From Hormiphora californensis (Eukaryota; Ctenophora; Tentaculata; Cydippida; Pleurobrachiidae), in contig CM035357.1 in assembly GCA_020137815.1 (NCBI GenBank), forward strand, positions 4,101,496-4,165,495: 64,000 bases of DNA, written 5' to 3'. Below are positions 1-18,400 of the stretch, one piece after another; the stretch's first letter is position 1, and each line of letters begins with the position of its first letter. A model generated the notes under the pieces. That model worked only from the letters and a program-made list of their open reading frames with translations, was not told the origin of the DNA and did not search any database. A program made the translations under genes and the position numbers.

Positions 1-830
1 ACTCGTTTCCTAAGATGGTTTTTACCGTATAACCATAAAACGGCTTTGTGCGCATCTAATTATCCAATTATCTAATTAACGAGATGAGATAGAGACTTAA
101 TTCCAGCACCTACCCACACTAATGTGAGGGCGCTGATCACTTAAGTGTCCTTGGTTTTTTCTCTACTCCTACTCTAAGGGCACTTACGGTGTTGGCTTCA
201 GGCTGAAAGTACCATGTAACCAATTAGGCCCAATTAAGTCAAGTTCTTCACCGCGTAGAGTGCGGTGAATTTTTGTGGTGGTTCTAGGGACCTTTTAGAG
301 TGCCATAGAAGTGGAATTAGATTTACAACTTTTACGCCGAGAAAAAAACGTCATATGACCAGCCTATATTAATGCCGGGTATTTTCCAGTACTCACAAGA
401 GTTCAACCTATCTTCTGATACCCTCAGATTCACTCTACACCGTCTGGGAGTGGTGCAAAAAGGCTCGGAAGCCAGATTATAGATTTGACTTCAGTGTCAA
501 TTTTGACCCACTTCCTGTTGACAAACAAACGTCTCGGGTATTTTCCAGTAAACTAGGACCAATTTGTAGTCTTTTGCGACAAACCGGATGCAAATCGGTC
601 CAGTGGATCACGTGCAATTTGGCTTGAAAGACACGACCCTTTTTTAGGGGGCGGAGCGGACAACTATGTGCGAGCTCGATCTCGCACGCACTAGGTGTCA
701 ATGTCACCAATGCTCGAGCATGATCGGTGCCCGGGAGCTTGTCGATAGGCAATAGCTTCTTTTAACAGATACTAATGTGACAATGTGTTGTGAAGGTCGA
801 AGTCCTCTCTGGCTCTCTCCCACTTCAAGT
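1..830. other. non-coding stretch, no gene seen
   Basis: I see no exon with splice signals or recognisable protein here. The sequence is moderately AT-rich unique-looking DNA. The open frames in it are short and give no sensible protein. It may be 5' flank of the secreted-protein gene that starts at 1505. Confidence 0.5.
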
Positions 831-1124
831 TTAATATAAACCACTCCCCCTGCTGATATTTCCCGCAGTCTACTATGGTATATCAGATAATTCCCTCCCG
901 CTGTTGTCAGTACCCATCCACACCTTTCATAATTTCCGGGGTCGGTTTATAACAAATAACCACGGCTAGTAAAGTAATGAAATTTGATAATCCCCTACGG
1001 GGATTATCACACGATATTCCCCTCGTCGTTTCACTCCTCGTGGATATCTATATTGATATACCAGCCTGTCAGGCTGGTATATCAAATTTCATCCCTCCAC
1101 TAGCCGGGGTTATCTATATTATAA
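831..1124 (+). repeat. foldback repeat, copy 1 of 2
   Basis: This segment recurs in reverse complement at about 45125-45420. Both copies contain an inner inverted repeat whose outer arms read roughly ATAACC(C/A)CGGCTAGT and ATGAAATTTGAT. The centre differs between copies: here it holds a TATACCAGCCTG/CAGGCTGGTATA hairpin, in the other copy a different palindrome. This is a non-autonomous foldback (MITE-like) family; the transposase family is unknown. Confidence 0.75.
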
Positions 1125-1504
1125 CGCTACCTCCGAATAATGACTGAGACTCGATATGATGCCCCGCGAATGCCCTCCCTAAAAGTTTTAGTGATCTTTC
1201 TCCCCGGGAATCTCCCTCTATACTGCTATCTCTCCCGGTCGTGGTCCCCTCCGGTAGAATAGCTCTCTCAGTCACTTCCCACATCAAATCCAGTGCCATT
1301 TTATTGTTTTTCGTCTTGAGTGACAACGGAAAAACATTGATCAGGATGGAGCTGCGTTGTTTGAAAACTAAATTATCTTTACTGTTCAACCTTGCAATAG
1401 CTTCAAATTTTTAGTTGATTTATTGATTGCACTTTTGGTTGCGATGATATTCTTCAAATTGTACAGTAGTGTTTACGGTATGACTAGTTAGTAAACTGAC
1501 CAGT

Positions 1505-4500
1505 ATGACTAGTTTGGTTACCACTACCAGTACCAGTGTGCTGCTACTGCTGTGGTGTACCGTTGCACAAACAGACGGTAAGGGCGCGCACAGACTGTTC
1601 ATGCGTGATCATTTCCATAAGTGGGCAAGATTTTGATCCAGTCACGCAGACTGTTCAAGCTTGATCATCTGATCAAGCTTGGACAGTAAAAACTAAAACT
1701 TATTCATATCAAAGCAAAAACCACTGTACCCGACTAATTTTGATACTCTGAATCACGTAAGCTAGTTTTCAAATCCTTCGGAGGTCGGGAAAGTGTCCTA
1801 ATTGGGCATAATTGGGTCTAATTGACCCCACTTACAACTTGTCACCTAGTAATGACGTGAGGGCACTTTTCCGACTAATTTTGATACGCTGAATCACATA
1901 AGCAACTTTTCCAAGCCCCCAGATGTCGGGAAATGCCCTAATTGAGCAATTAAGGTCAATTAGATCCAATTATACTCAATTAGGACACTTTCCCGACCTC
2001 TGGGGGCGTGGAAAAGTTGTTTATGTGATTCAGCGTATCAAAATTAGTCGGAAAAGTGCCCTCACATAAGCGTCTATTATTTCCAGGTGACAAGTTTTAA
2101 GTGGGGTCAATTAGACCCAATTATGCCCAATTAGAACACTTTCCTGATCTCTGACGGATTTGAAAACTAGCTTACGTGATTCAGAGTACCAAAATTAGTC
2201 GGGTACAGTGGTTTTTGCTTTGATATGAATAAGTTTCAGTTTTTACTGTCCAAGCTTGATCAGATGATCAAGCTTGAACAGTCTGCGTGACTTGATCAAA
2301 ATCTTGTCCACTTATGGACATGATCACGCATGAACAGTCTGTGCGCGCCCTAAATATTTTTACTTTTTAGGGCACATTTCCAGTGATCAAAATAGAAAAA
2401 CAACTTGTACTTTTTGTTTAGTCGGTCTCTTTTGCGTCAAATCTGGTTTGAAATCAAAACTCAATTCGTTTCGGTGTGTCATTTCAGATCTATTCGATGA
2501 TGTTGTGTTTAGCGATTGGCAAGATGTGCCATCAGATCAATCCAAATACAACAACGATTTTACCGAGGATAAGGTTTTCCAGATTGAAACCAACAAAGCT
2601 GTTAATTCTGATGGCATAAGGTAATATACTGAGAGAATGATTCACTGTCAGGCCAAGGCAGCGGGGGGGACTCAGGTTCTTCGTGCCAGCTGAGTTCTTC
2701 GAGCTCAGTCCCGTTGCCGTGGACCTGGTTGGCTGATGGTCCAGTGATTACGGTCAAATCACACCGGCTCTCTCCCCAATCTTGGGGAGTAAACTTTGCC
2801 AGAGACTTGCCGAACTCAACTATGGCACCGAGCTCTTGCAGTGCGGCTGGTCCCTGCTGGGATTTGGTTCGGCGGTCGATTGATGGGCGGTTGGTTGACG
2901 ATTGATATCAGTCGTTGATCGATCGTTTGTCGGTCGGTCGTCGGGCTGAGTTTTAGTGGGGATCCCGGTTGAACTGATAATCTCACCCCCGCTATATACA
3001 GCACCCCCTGAGGGCTCTGCCCGTCGACCCGGCTCCACACCTACAACAAATCACCGAGCCTCAGACACGCACACCCCAAAACAAGGCAAGTGACAAACCT
3101 ACAAATCTGAAAGACCCTTTAGTAGTCAGGGAAAAGCCCATTACAGTTTGGGACACTTAAACAATGGTACCCTTATTCAAATAGCAGACACGCTTACACT
3201 GAGACCCCTCGCATTAATTACGCGAAGCCTTGAGTGAACTGATACTGGTCAAATGCACTCAGGGACAACCATAGACGTTGTTTTACAGCAACTAATCTAT
3301 AACCTGGCCACCCGGCGATGGCAACATCGCCTGACCGGACCCTTGGGTCGTACTTGTGAATACATTACTAGCTAGCTTAGACTACAAGACCCCTGGTGTA
3401 AAGATAAGCATTTAATCCCTTGATAGGTAATCAATGATATCCGGCAAATCACCTACTTCCACAGTTGTCGTGACAGTGGTAACCAAAGACCATCCAATTG
3501 GAAGGTAAGTCCCATCACATGTCTGCGGGGAAAGATTTCTCCGTGCCAAACCCGACACAGACTCGCATGCTCCTTTTGCGGTACCACAAAGAGACTGCTG
3601 GGAAACCAGTGGAATCTAAGTGGAATCATACCGACAGTGACCCTGCGTGTGGGGGTCATCTGGCAAGAAGTGAGGTCAGTAACGGGCCGGCTGAGGGGTC
3701 ATCAATAACCTCAGCATGGGGTGGAACGACGGGAGGTACCGAACACACACACACACACACTGTCAGGCCAATGCTCTGACCACAGTTCTCGCGCGCTCCG
3801 AGAATGGGTCAGGCCAATGCTCTGACAGATGATTCATGTCACTACCTATAAGCAGCTAGTATTAAACGAGAAATAAACCAAATAATCTTCTACTAATCTT
3901 CCCTAGGTGGATGCTAGAGCTGGATGATCTTCAAGGCTACTGGTTAACGTTCACCAGCGCCGAAATTAATTTTGGAACATGCTCGCCAATGAAAACAGTG
4001 GGTACAAAGTTTTTAGATTCTGCTGGGACCTTGTCTTTTCTTAAGACATCGACCGAACTAAGGTAAAATAATGATTATAATATCAGAAAGTTTGTGGCAT
4101 ATTACCGATACTTTGTTCGATTATAAAACACACGATTCCTTGCAGGATCTGGTTTAATAAAGACCTAGAACTTGAATGGATGTTTTCCCCAAAGCTTACC
4201 GGAATTCCATGCGATCTAGCTCACAAGAATCTAACTGGGATGCGATTTCAGAGGAACAGTGGTTCAGATGATACCATAACCAAAAAATACAGATACGAAG
4301 TGGGAAGAAAAGAGGCTCTGGTCACAAGTAAGTTTGTTGAGTAACGGTAACCCACTCTATACTATTATTATTATTATTATACTACTTAACAAAGTAAGTT
4401 TGTAATTTGTGTTGGTGAAAAATATTAAATGTGATCTAAAGTTGGGGTACTTTTGATTGCATACATTATATTATCACCCAATATGTATGTTGTTTTGATA

Positions 4501-5007
4501 ACTATGGCACGATCACCGACTCCAAAAGACTCTGACTGAACTTCCATGTTGATAGAAATTGGTGTTTCTACTTCCACTTCTAGTTCCACTATGTAATATT
4601 ATAATCGAACTATAATCACTGATCATCCGCAGAAAAGAACAACAACAACCTTCCAATTTGATATCCAACTGATCAGATCAGTTGGATATCAAATTGGAAG
4701 GTGGAAGTAGACTGTAGAATGTCAATGAAAATTCTGATTTCTGCGGATGTCCTACATCTAAGAACCCCCTCAAGCCTGGCTGTATGTGGCCTTTGAGGGG
4801 GTGGTCAAACCTATTTCAGATGCTTCTGCAGAATGCTCCTGTAGAATGCTCCTGTAGAATACGTAAAGCCCTGTTAATCACAATGTGGATGGCCGATGAT
4901 GAGAATCGAAAACAGGAAGTAACGTATCTCGATTTTCCCTACCTCTCTCCATCTCTCTCTCCATCCATCTCTCCCCAGGATTTTCTCGGGTAGCTGCGTA
5001 TTTTTAA
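1505..5007 (+). CDS. secreted protein of unknown family, 5 exons, 190 aa
   Basis: Exons by splice consensus: 1505-1577, 2488-2620, 3907-4062, 4146-4327, 4979-5007. Phases agree at every join (1,2,2,1) and the total is 190 codons plus TAA. Residues 1-22 or so form a signal peptide: a short polar start, the run VLLLLWCTV, then AQTD. The mature part is acidic and Trp-rich (FSDWQDVPSDQ, RWMLELDDLQGYW, LELEWMFSP) with two cysteines (GTCSP, GIPCD), so one disulfide is possible. I do not recognise the family. The last acceptor is strong, with a long pyrimidine tract, but its exon adds only about ten residues, so the C-terminus is the weakest part. The first ATG in the open frame lies just after in-frame stops. 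A 769-bp palindrome fills most of intron 1 and supplies part of its donor site. Intron 2 (2621-3906) holds a copy of a small dispersed repeat and a short (CA)n run. Confidence 0.6.
1582..2350. mobile_element. 769-bp palindromic foldback element (TSD TAA)
   Basis: The two halves are near-perfect inverted copies, about 380 bp each, with ends GGGCGCGCACAGACTG and its complement. It is flanked by TAA at 1579-1581 and 2351-2353, consistent with a 3-bp target duplication as made by PIF/Harbinger elements (the family assignment is inference). No transposase frame is inside. Its first base becomes position +5 of the intron of the secreted-protein gene. Confidence 0.85.
3762..3827. repeat. small dispersed repeat with CAATGCTCTGAC motif
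   Basis: The core GTCAGGCCAATGCTCTGAC occurs twice around a short spacer containing CAGTTCTCGCG and GAGAATGG. Related copies lie near 12593-12642, 33211-33273 and 46408-46432. Function is unknown; it is probably a small MITE remnant. Three of the four copies lie within introns called here. Confidence 0.6.
4624..4749. repeat. nested palindromic MITE-like element
   Basis: The ends ATCCGCAGAAA and TTTCTGCGGAT are inverted. Inside is a second perfect hairpin centred on GATCAGATC with the arm CCTTCCAATTTGATATCCAA. It lies in the last intron of the secreted-protein gene. Confidence 0.65.
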
Positions 5008-5170
5008 CCGCAACATCAACCGGCCCCTGATCGTTTGTTGATCGTCATATACCCCTATTATCGTCCTTGAGCGGCGGCGTGAGAGGGGAATTCCTCCTTT
5101 ATCCAATTACTGCCACTTAGAAAACACACGCCTCTCAGCTCCTTCCCTTAGAGAATAACAGAGGAAGAAT

Positions 5171-5514
<344 letters not shown>

Positions 5515-5576
5515 TCCCACAGTATGGTAAACGCTTGAAGTGGTAGAAGGTCAGGATCACATGGCACGTACCACAA

Positions 5577-5613
5577 ATCACGTGATCCAATAGAACGCGC
5601 AATCACGTGATCC
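5577..5613 (+). promoter_or_regulatory. paired E-box palindromes upstream of the homeobox gene
   Basis: ATCACGTGATCC occurs twice, 25 bp apart, about 100 bp before the homeobox start codon, with a related GATCACATGG just upstream. CACGTG is the canonical bHLH-Zip site. A role as promoter elements is inferred from position only. Confidence 0.35.
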
Positions 5614-5710
5614 CACCCCAGAGAGAGGGAGGGAGAGAGAGCAGCGGAGTTTTAATCTAACGCGTGCATCACCATTCACCTAGTTTCAGTTTTCACACTT
5701 TCCTTGAACT

Positions 5711-12217
<6,507 letters not shown>

Positions 12218-12425
12218 ATGTTACTATGTATTGTGCACAATGTGTCACATGTGACAATTTTAGATTATGAATATGTGTGAAAAGTTTAGTGTGCGTTGAT
12301 CATGAATTTTGTGAAATAATGTATTCTGTATTTTAGATGAAATCGGTGTCATTAATTCCGTAAAATTGGGATAAACGAAACAAGTTCGTTGAAACATTTA
12401 CCTGCTGCAGTGGGGTTGGTATTTG

Positions 12426-15400
12426 TTAATTAACATCAGTGTTGTAGAGAATGCCACTAAAGTACATAACGGTCCCCAAAACTGACGCCAGAATTGGACC
12501 TAGCCAGTATGCCTGACGGGAAAAAGAAAAGTTTTGTTACCGCGGGCGAGGGGCCGGGGGGGGGGGCTTAAATCTTAAACTGCTGTCGCCTGTCAGGCCA
12601 ATGATCTGCAACGACTGAGAATAGGCAGGTTAATGCTCTGACAACAAAAGTGAAAGAAAGATTGATGTGAGACTAACCCAATAGTAGTCGGGAATGTAAT
12701 CCAGGGCTATCATTGGTCCAAATGCCCGGGCAGGATTTACTGCTCCACCACTGTATGGCATCTGAGTCGGGAAGAAAGATGTTTGAACATGAAATGGCAT
12801 ACCTCGACACCTCGTCGTGGGAGGAAGGGACCTTATACAAGAGAGAGTTTATAATAGTATATACCCTGCTAACTTAAATAACCCGCCAGTCCCACTAGCG
12901 CGCTCTCAATAAACAGCCAGTCCAGCGGCAGATTATTTCCCACTGGCAGGTTATTTATTTTGAACATTCAAAGTGTGTGTAAATGATCAGTTCTTACTAA
13001 AATACAGAGGGAACACTATGTGCAACACTTACACACTACATTGGAGAGAAAGAAAGGACACATTCCGTCAATTACTCTCTCTTTATCTCCCCTTTTGTCT
13101 CACTATCTCTTCCTCTGTGTTATGTGTGACATGCCCCTTATCAGGCTATTTCTTTCACTCTCTTTCCTTAGCAACTGCTTAGTAACTGTTACCAAACAGT
13201 GTACACTCAATTGTGAGGTGTTTTAACTATTTCTCAGTCCTCTTTGAGTGTTTTGATTAGTGTTCTCTCTCTTGTTGGTGTGTAATACTTGAAATAAACA
13301 ACTAAAGCAGGGTATATAACCTATAAACTCTGACCACTGGCACGTTATAGGTTTAAACCCCTCCGCCTCTCCCTCGGCTCCGCCTCGGGATCGTCGTCGT
13401 GATTTAAACCAGTTTATCCGCCAGCGGCGGATAAACTTCAGCTAACTTCTCCCAGCGGCGCGCTGGGAGAAAGTTATCTGAAATAACGCGCCAGTGGCCA
13501 GAGTTTATACCTCATTTATTGGGATCTCTCTCTCTTTCTCTCTCTAGTAAGGGCTAAAATAAGGTGTGTAACTCACGCAAATAGAGGTGGCTATGAATAT
13601 AGCTAGGGCAACATGATATGGTGCAGCATTTCGTCCGAATTTACAACACACAATGGGTAGGCATCCGACAAACTCTGCAAACATAATCCCAACCGGTGAT
13701 TGACCTAAAAAGAAGGGTGTTATGGTGGTTATAGTTCCCACTTTCCGTGCGTACTATCCTGGGCTGTCAGAGCATTGGCATGACAGATCCTGGGGTAGGT
13801 GGCTACTAGGTAGTCACCATGGATACAAAGAGATACTGTAATCGTAGGATTGAGTAACATGTGATGAAATACCTTCCGGTCTAAGTGTGAGTGTGAAGTG
13901 AAGATTGTCAAGGGGTGAGAGGGTGGCCACTGCAAAACAAAACCCCGCTATCTGGGCCATGAATGAAGCAAAGCAGTAGACAACAGAGGAGTAACCAAGG
14001 AAGAGGGAAGTTAGGGAGAGAGCAGGGTTCAGATTTGATGTTCCCTTTCCTTCTATCATCTGTGAATGTGAAGATGTTGTGAAACTGAAATATCTTGTAG
14101 CTCATAGCTGTGACAAAGTTTCTGACTGATTTGGGAAGTACAGTCAGACCCCGATTTACCGGGATGCTCGGGGAAAGGGATTTACCCGGTAAATCGGGGT
14201 CCGAATGAACCTATATATTATTGCAAGAATATTAGAAAGATTTAATGTACCCTTCCATAGATGAGATATGGGATGCTGAAGCCCAGTGCAACCTCCAGAA
14301 CGCCCAGATCACTTTCTCCACTCCCATGACGTATGGCACAGAACAGGCCAACCAGAGCAACTAGATACGTTCCTGAGAAATGAGTGGAAGGTGTAATAGG
14401 CGAATAGGGTGAAGGGATAAGGAAGGAATGTTTGGGCGTGCATAGTAAACATAAATCTGTATTAAAAAAGGCAGATGCTTGGTAGTCTTGGGTCAACATT
14501 TGCACGTGCAGGTTTAGATATAGAGGTGGAGTGGGAGTGGGATGGGGAGCTCAGGGGTTTGCACGTGCAAATTGAGTTCTTGGGAAACATTTGCACGTGC
14601 AGTTCAATAGGAGCTCAGATAGGCTGGGAGGGGTTCAACCGGTGATGGTAGGGACGTGCACGTGTTGAGTTCTTTCTCGCATTCTCTCTTTCTCTGTGTC
14701 TCTGTAGTCTGTCTCTGTCTCCTCTCTCTCTCCAATCCTTCTAATCGTTGGGTAGGGGACTAGACCTCTCCGAGGTTGTATGCAATTGTGATATGATCCT
14801 TTTAATCTTGGGGTAGGAGATACCATATATCCCTCTTAGGTTGTAGTGCAACTTTGTCATCTGATCCTTCTAATCTTGGGGTCAGCACAAACTTACACCA
14901 AAATTAAAATTTTGGAGCGGCCGTCAAAATGGTGTGCGAGAATTCTCACTCCCCCATTCTCACAGTAACAATCTCGCGCGTGCAATGCAACAGGCGTTCA
15001 CATAACTGAACGCCTGATGATTTTGACGGCCGTCAAAATTTTAATTTTGATTTTGGCGTAAGTGTGTGCTGACCCTTAGGGTAGGGGGATCTGATCTCTC
15101 TAATGTGATCCGATTCGGAGGTTGACCGGCCTCCAGAGGAATGTGTGTGACATGTGATCCATATGGACGGATCTGCATTGTATATACATATGTACAAATA
15201 GAAAACACATTTTTGGAGAAATAATAAATTCAAAACATCATTATTCATTAATTGACCTGCTTGCAAGAGCTCATCTGATCGTTCCACCCATCGGGCACAC
15301 CTCCCTGCGCTCCCTCTTCTATAACAATGAAATCTCCAACGAAGTCATAATGTTTGAAGCACTTCCAATTTCCGCACGATGCCCAATAAGAGGAGACCTG

Positions 15401-18400
15401 GTCGTTGAACTCCATCTCCCCGCTAACACCACCTAGACGAGGGGTGTCCTCGGTCAGGATCCTGAAATCTCCATTGTAGCCGTAGTGCCGGAACAAAACA
15501 AGGGTTTTCAGGGGGCAGTCACAGTGGACAACAGTCACCAGGAGAGTTGCACAGAGGACAATTAACAGCTTCATGTTGAGTATGATAATGTGTGTTCCTT
15601 CAGAGTCGGAAGGTTGGTGTTTATAAAGGAGCAGGAGCTAATGATATGTACCTCACTGAAATGTGTGAACCTATGGATTCCCGTCAACCCTCCCCCAACT
15701 AAATTTAAGCAGCTCATTTTGCGGAAAAATTGATCTTTAGCAGCTAGTAGAGTACTCAAAGATGCTCAAACAAGAATTATTGAATTATGTATTCATAATG
15801 CGGTGTTTCCCTGCCCCAGATGGGTGTAAAATTGATGACTAAGCTTCAAAACTGGATTTCCCGATGAATTTTGCACTCAAAGAGCAATTTTTGCCAGATA
15901 CGATGTTAGTTGCTATGGTATCCAGGGTGGTTGCTATGGTATTCAAAGCAGTTGCTATGGTAACCAAGGCAGTTGCTATGATAACCAAGACAGTTACTTA
16001 GGAGACCCTAGTTGGTTACCAAGTGCTTCAACTTTATATTACCCTCATCTTAACTCCAGTCGCTTACAATTATTGTGTGATAGTAGTTTCATGCTTAGAA
16101 GACTTGCTATCACGTCATGGTACGGCTGTAGGGTACCCAAAGTGATTTCAGGTGAAAGTAGGAAGTGTTATGAGTGAGTAATTGCGCGCCACAATGCGTG
16201 TTAATCATTTCCTTTGTTGCATCAACAAAGTGTGAGCTGAAAGTTTTATGAAGGAGCAGACTTTGTTACTATGCGTAACGGTGGACGGACAGACGGACAT
16301 TTAGTTAACTCCACGATCTGCTGATTTCTAAACCCTGAATGATCTTTTTAGCACGTGCGTGCTAAAAACATCATCCCGGGTGAATGCCCTTCGGGCATTC
16401 ACTGTATGGCGGCGCCATACCCCATTTGACAGTGCGCTCAGATGGGTCGCGGCGCCAGACAGGGCATTCACCCGGGCAGGGAAAAAATATTTACTATCCG
16501 AGCTTTTCAGGACAAATGATTGGTCAGTATTTGTTCAATGAGGTTATACAGAGTACTCCGCAATCAAAGAAGGCAGTAGGGGAGCCACAGGTAATATGGG
16601 AAATTTGGTAAAATGGGAAATCACTCCTTCCTATCCTCCCTTCTCAAACCCTTGGCTGCCTCCTCCCTCCGTCTCAAGGACTCTACAGACCTAGTCAACC
16701 GCCTCCGCTCCAGCCAATCTCCCTCTTTTCCCTACTACTTCTCTCTGGATGTGGTCTCCTTGTACACAAACTGTGACATGAGGGCTGCAGTGGACTCCAC
16801 TATCAGACGTCTTGAGGAAACTCCTGATATCCTTCCTACTCCCCTCACTCCCTCTACTATCCGCTCTCTCTTGGACTTCTGCCTCGACAACGCCTACTTC
16901 GAGTTCAACGGAAACTTCTACGCTCAACGTACCGGAGGAGCGATGGGTTCTCCCCTCACCGTTATCCTGGCTGAGATTCGTGTTACGGAACAGGAACAAC
17001 ACGCTCTCAAGTCCTTCTCCGACCCACTGGGATCTTGGAACCACTTCGTTGACGACGCCATAGGAGCTGCCAGGGATTATGATCACGCCGAGTCTTTCTT
17101 CTCCTACATCAACTCCCTTGCTCCAGATCTCAAGTACACCATCGAGCACCCTAAGGATGGACTTCTCCCCTATCTTGACGTCCTTCTCCATCCCGACCTC
17201 TCTACCTCTGTCTACCGGAAACCTACACATACCAACCTCTATCTCAAGTACAACTCCTCTACTCCTGCCTCTACACGCCGCTCTGTTATCCAATCCTTAA
17301 CCCGTCGGGCCTACAACATCTGTTCTCCCCAACATCTCGAAGAGGAACTCGACACAGTCTACAACATCTGTCTCTGCAATGGATTTCCTCCCTACGAGAT
17401 CTCCACTCTGATGTCTACTGTTCGGGACCGCCTTCTACACCCCAAACCGTCAAAATCCCGTCCTCCTTCTTCCTTCGTCCACCGTGTAGTCCTACCCTAT
17501 CACCCGGACCTCTCCTCTCGACTCAAACGGACCCTCAACCGCTACAACATAGACGTCACCTTCTCTTCCTCTTCTACCCTACGGAACATCCTCACCCAGA
17601 CCAAATCTTCGCCTCCTTCTGATAGTACTCCCAACTCCATCTACTCCATTCCCTGCCGCGACTGCCCATCTTTCTACGTTGGCCAGACCAAGCGACCAGT
17701 GAAAACCCGGATTAAGGAACACGAATCAAACTTCTACAACAACTCCCTCTACAACACCGATGGGAAGATGAAATCTGCTCCTGCTATCCACGCTCGGGAA
17801 TCTGGACACACCATGGACTGGAATTCTACCTCTATCCTCTCCTCTTCTTCCTCCTGCCTCAGTCTAAATCTACTGGAACAAGCGGCTATTCACACTCTTC
17901 AACCGGCGATTAACCGAACAGATAAAGTTCCTACTGTCAACCTCCAATGGACTCACCTTCTCCCCAGGATTGCTAACTCCTTCAAACCCCGTCCTGCTGG
18001 CATCTCCATCAAACCTAGATCTCCCAAACCTGTTTCCTAATTCTCTTCAGCTCGGATCACCTCTTCCCCCTTCCCGTGGATCACCTCCCCCATCCCCTCC
18101 TCTCGGATCGCATCTTCCTTCTCGGATCTCATCCCTTCCTCTCTCCTCCCCTCCCCGGATCCCATATCCTCTTCTCCACTACATAAACACTTTCATTTTC
18201 ATTGTTGTTATAGCTGAAGACGTCTGACATAGATCAGTCGAAAGCTCCTGTTCTTAATTGAATATTAGTACTGCAAAATCGTTGTTTCTCTTTAATTGGG
18301 AAATCGGTGTTTTGAAAAGATTGGCCATGTTACAGGCTCATAAATAGTTAATAACTCTTATTATTGATCTTATATTAGTTCTGAAACCGTTTATAGCCTT

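Noticed and set aside
3300-3345. GC-rich hairpin resembling a tRNA arm
   Set aside because: No A/B boxes and no cloverleaf.
16691-17293. 200-codon minus-strand frame opposite the reverse transcriptase
   Set aside because: Shadow of the Penelope-like coding frame; the plus-strand frame carries the RT motifs.
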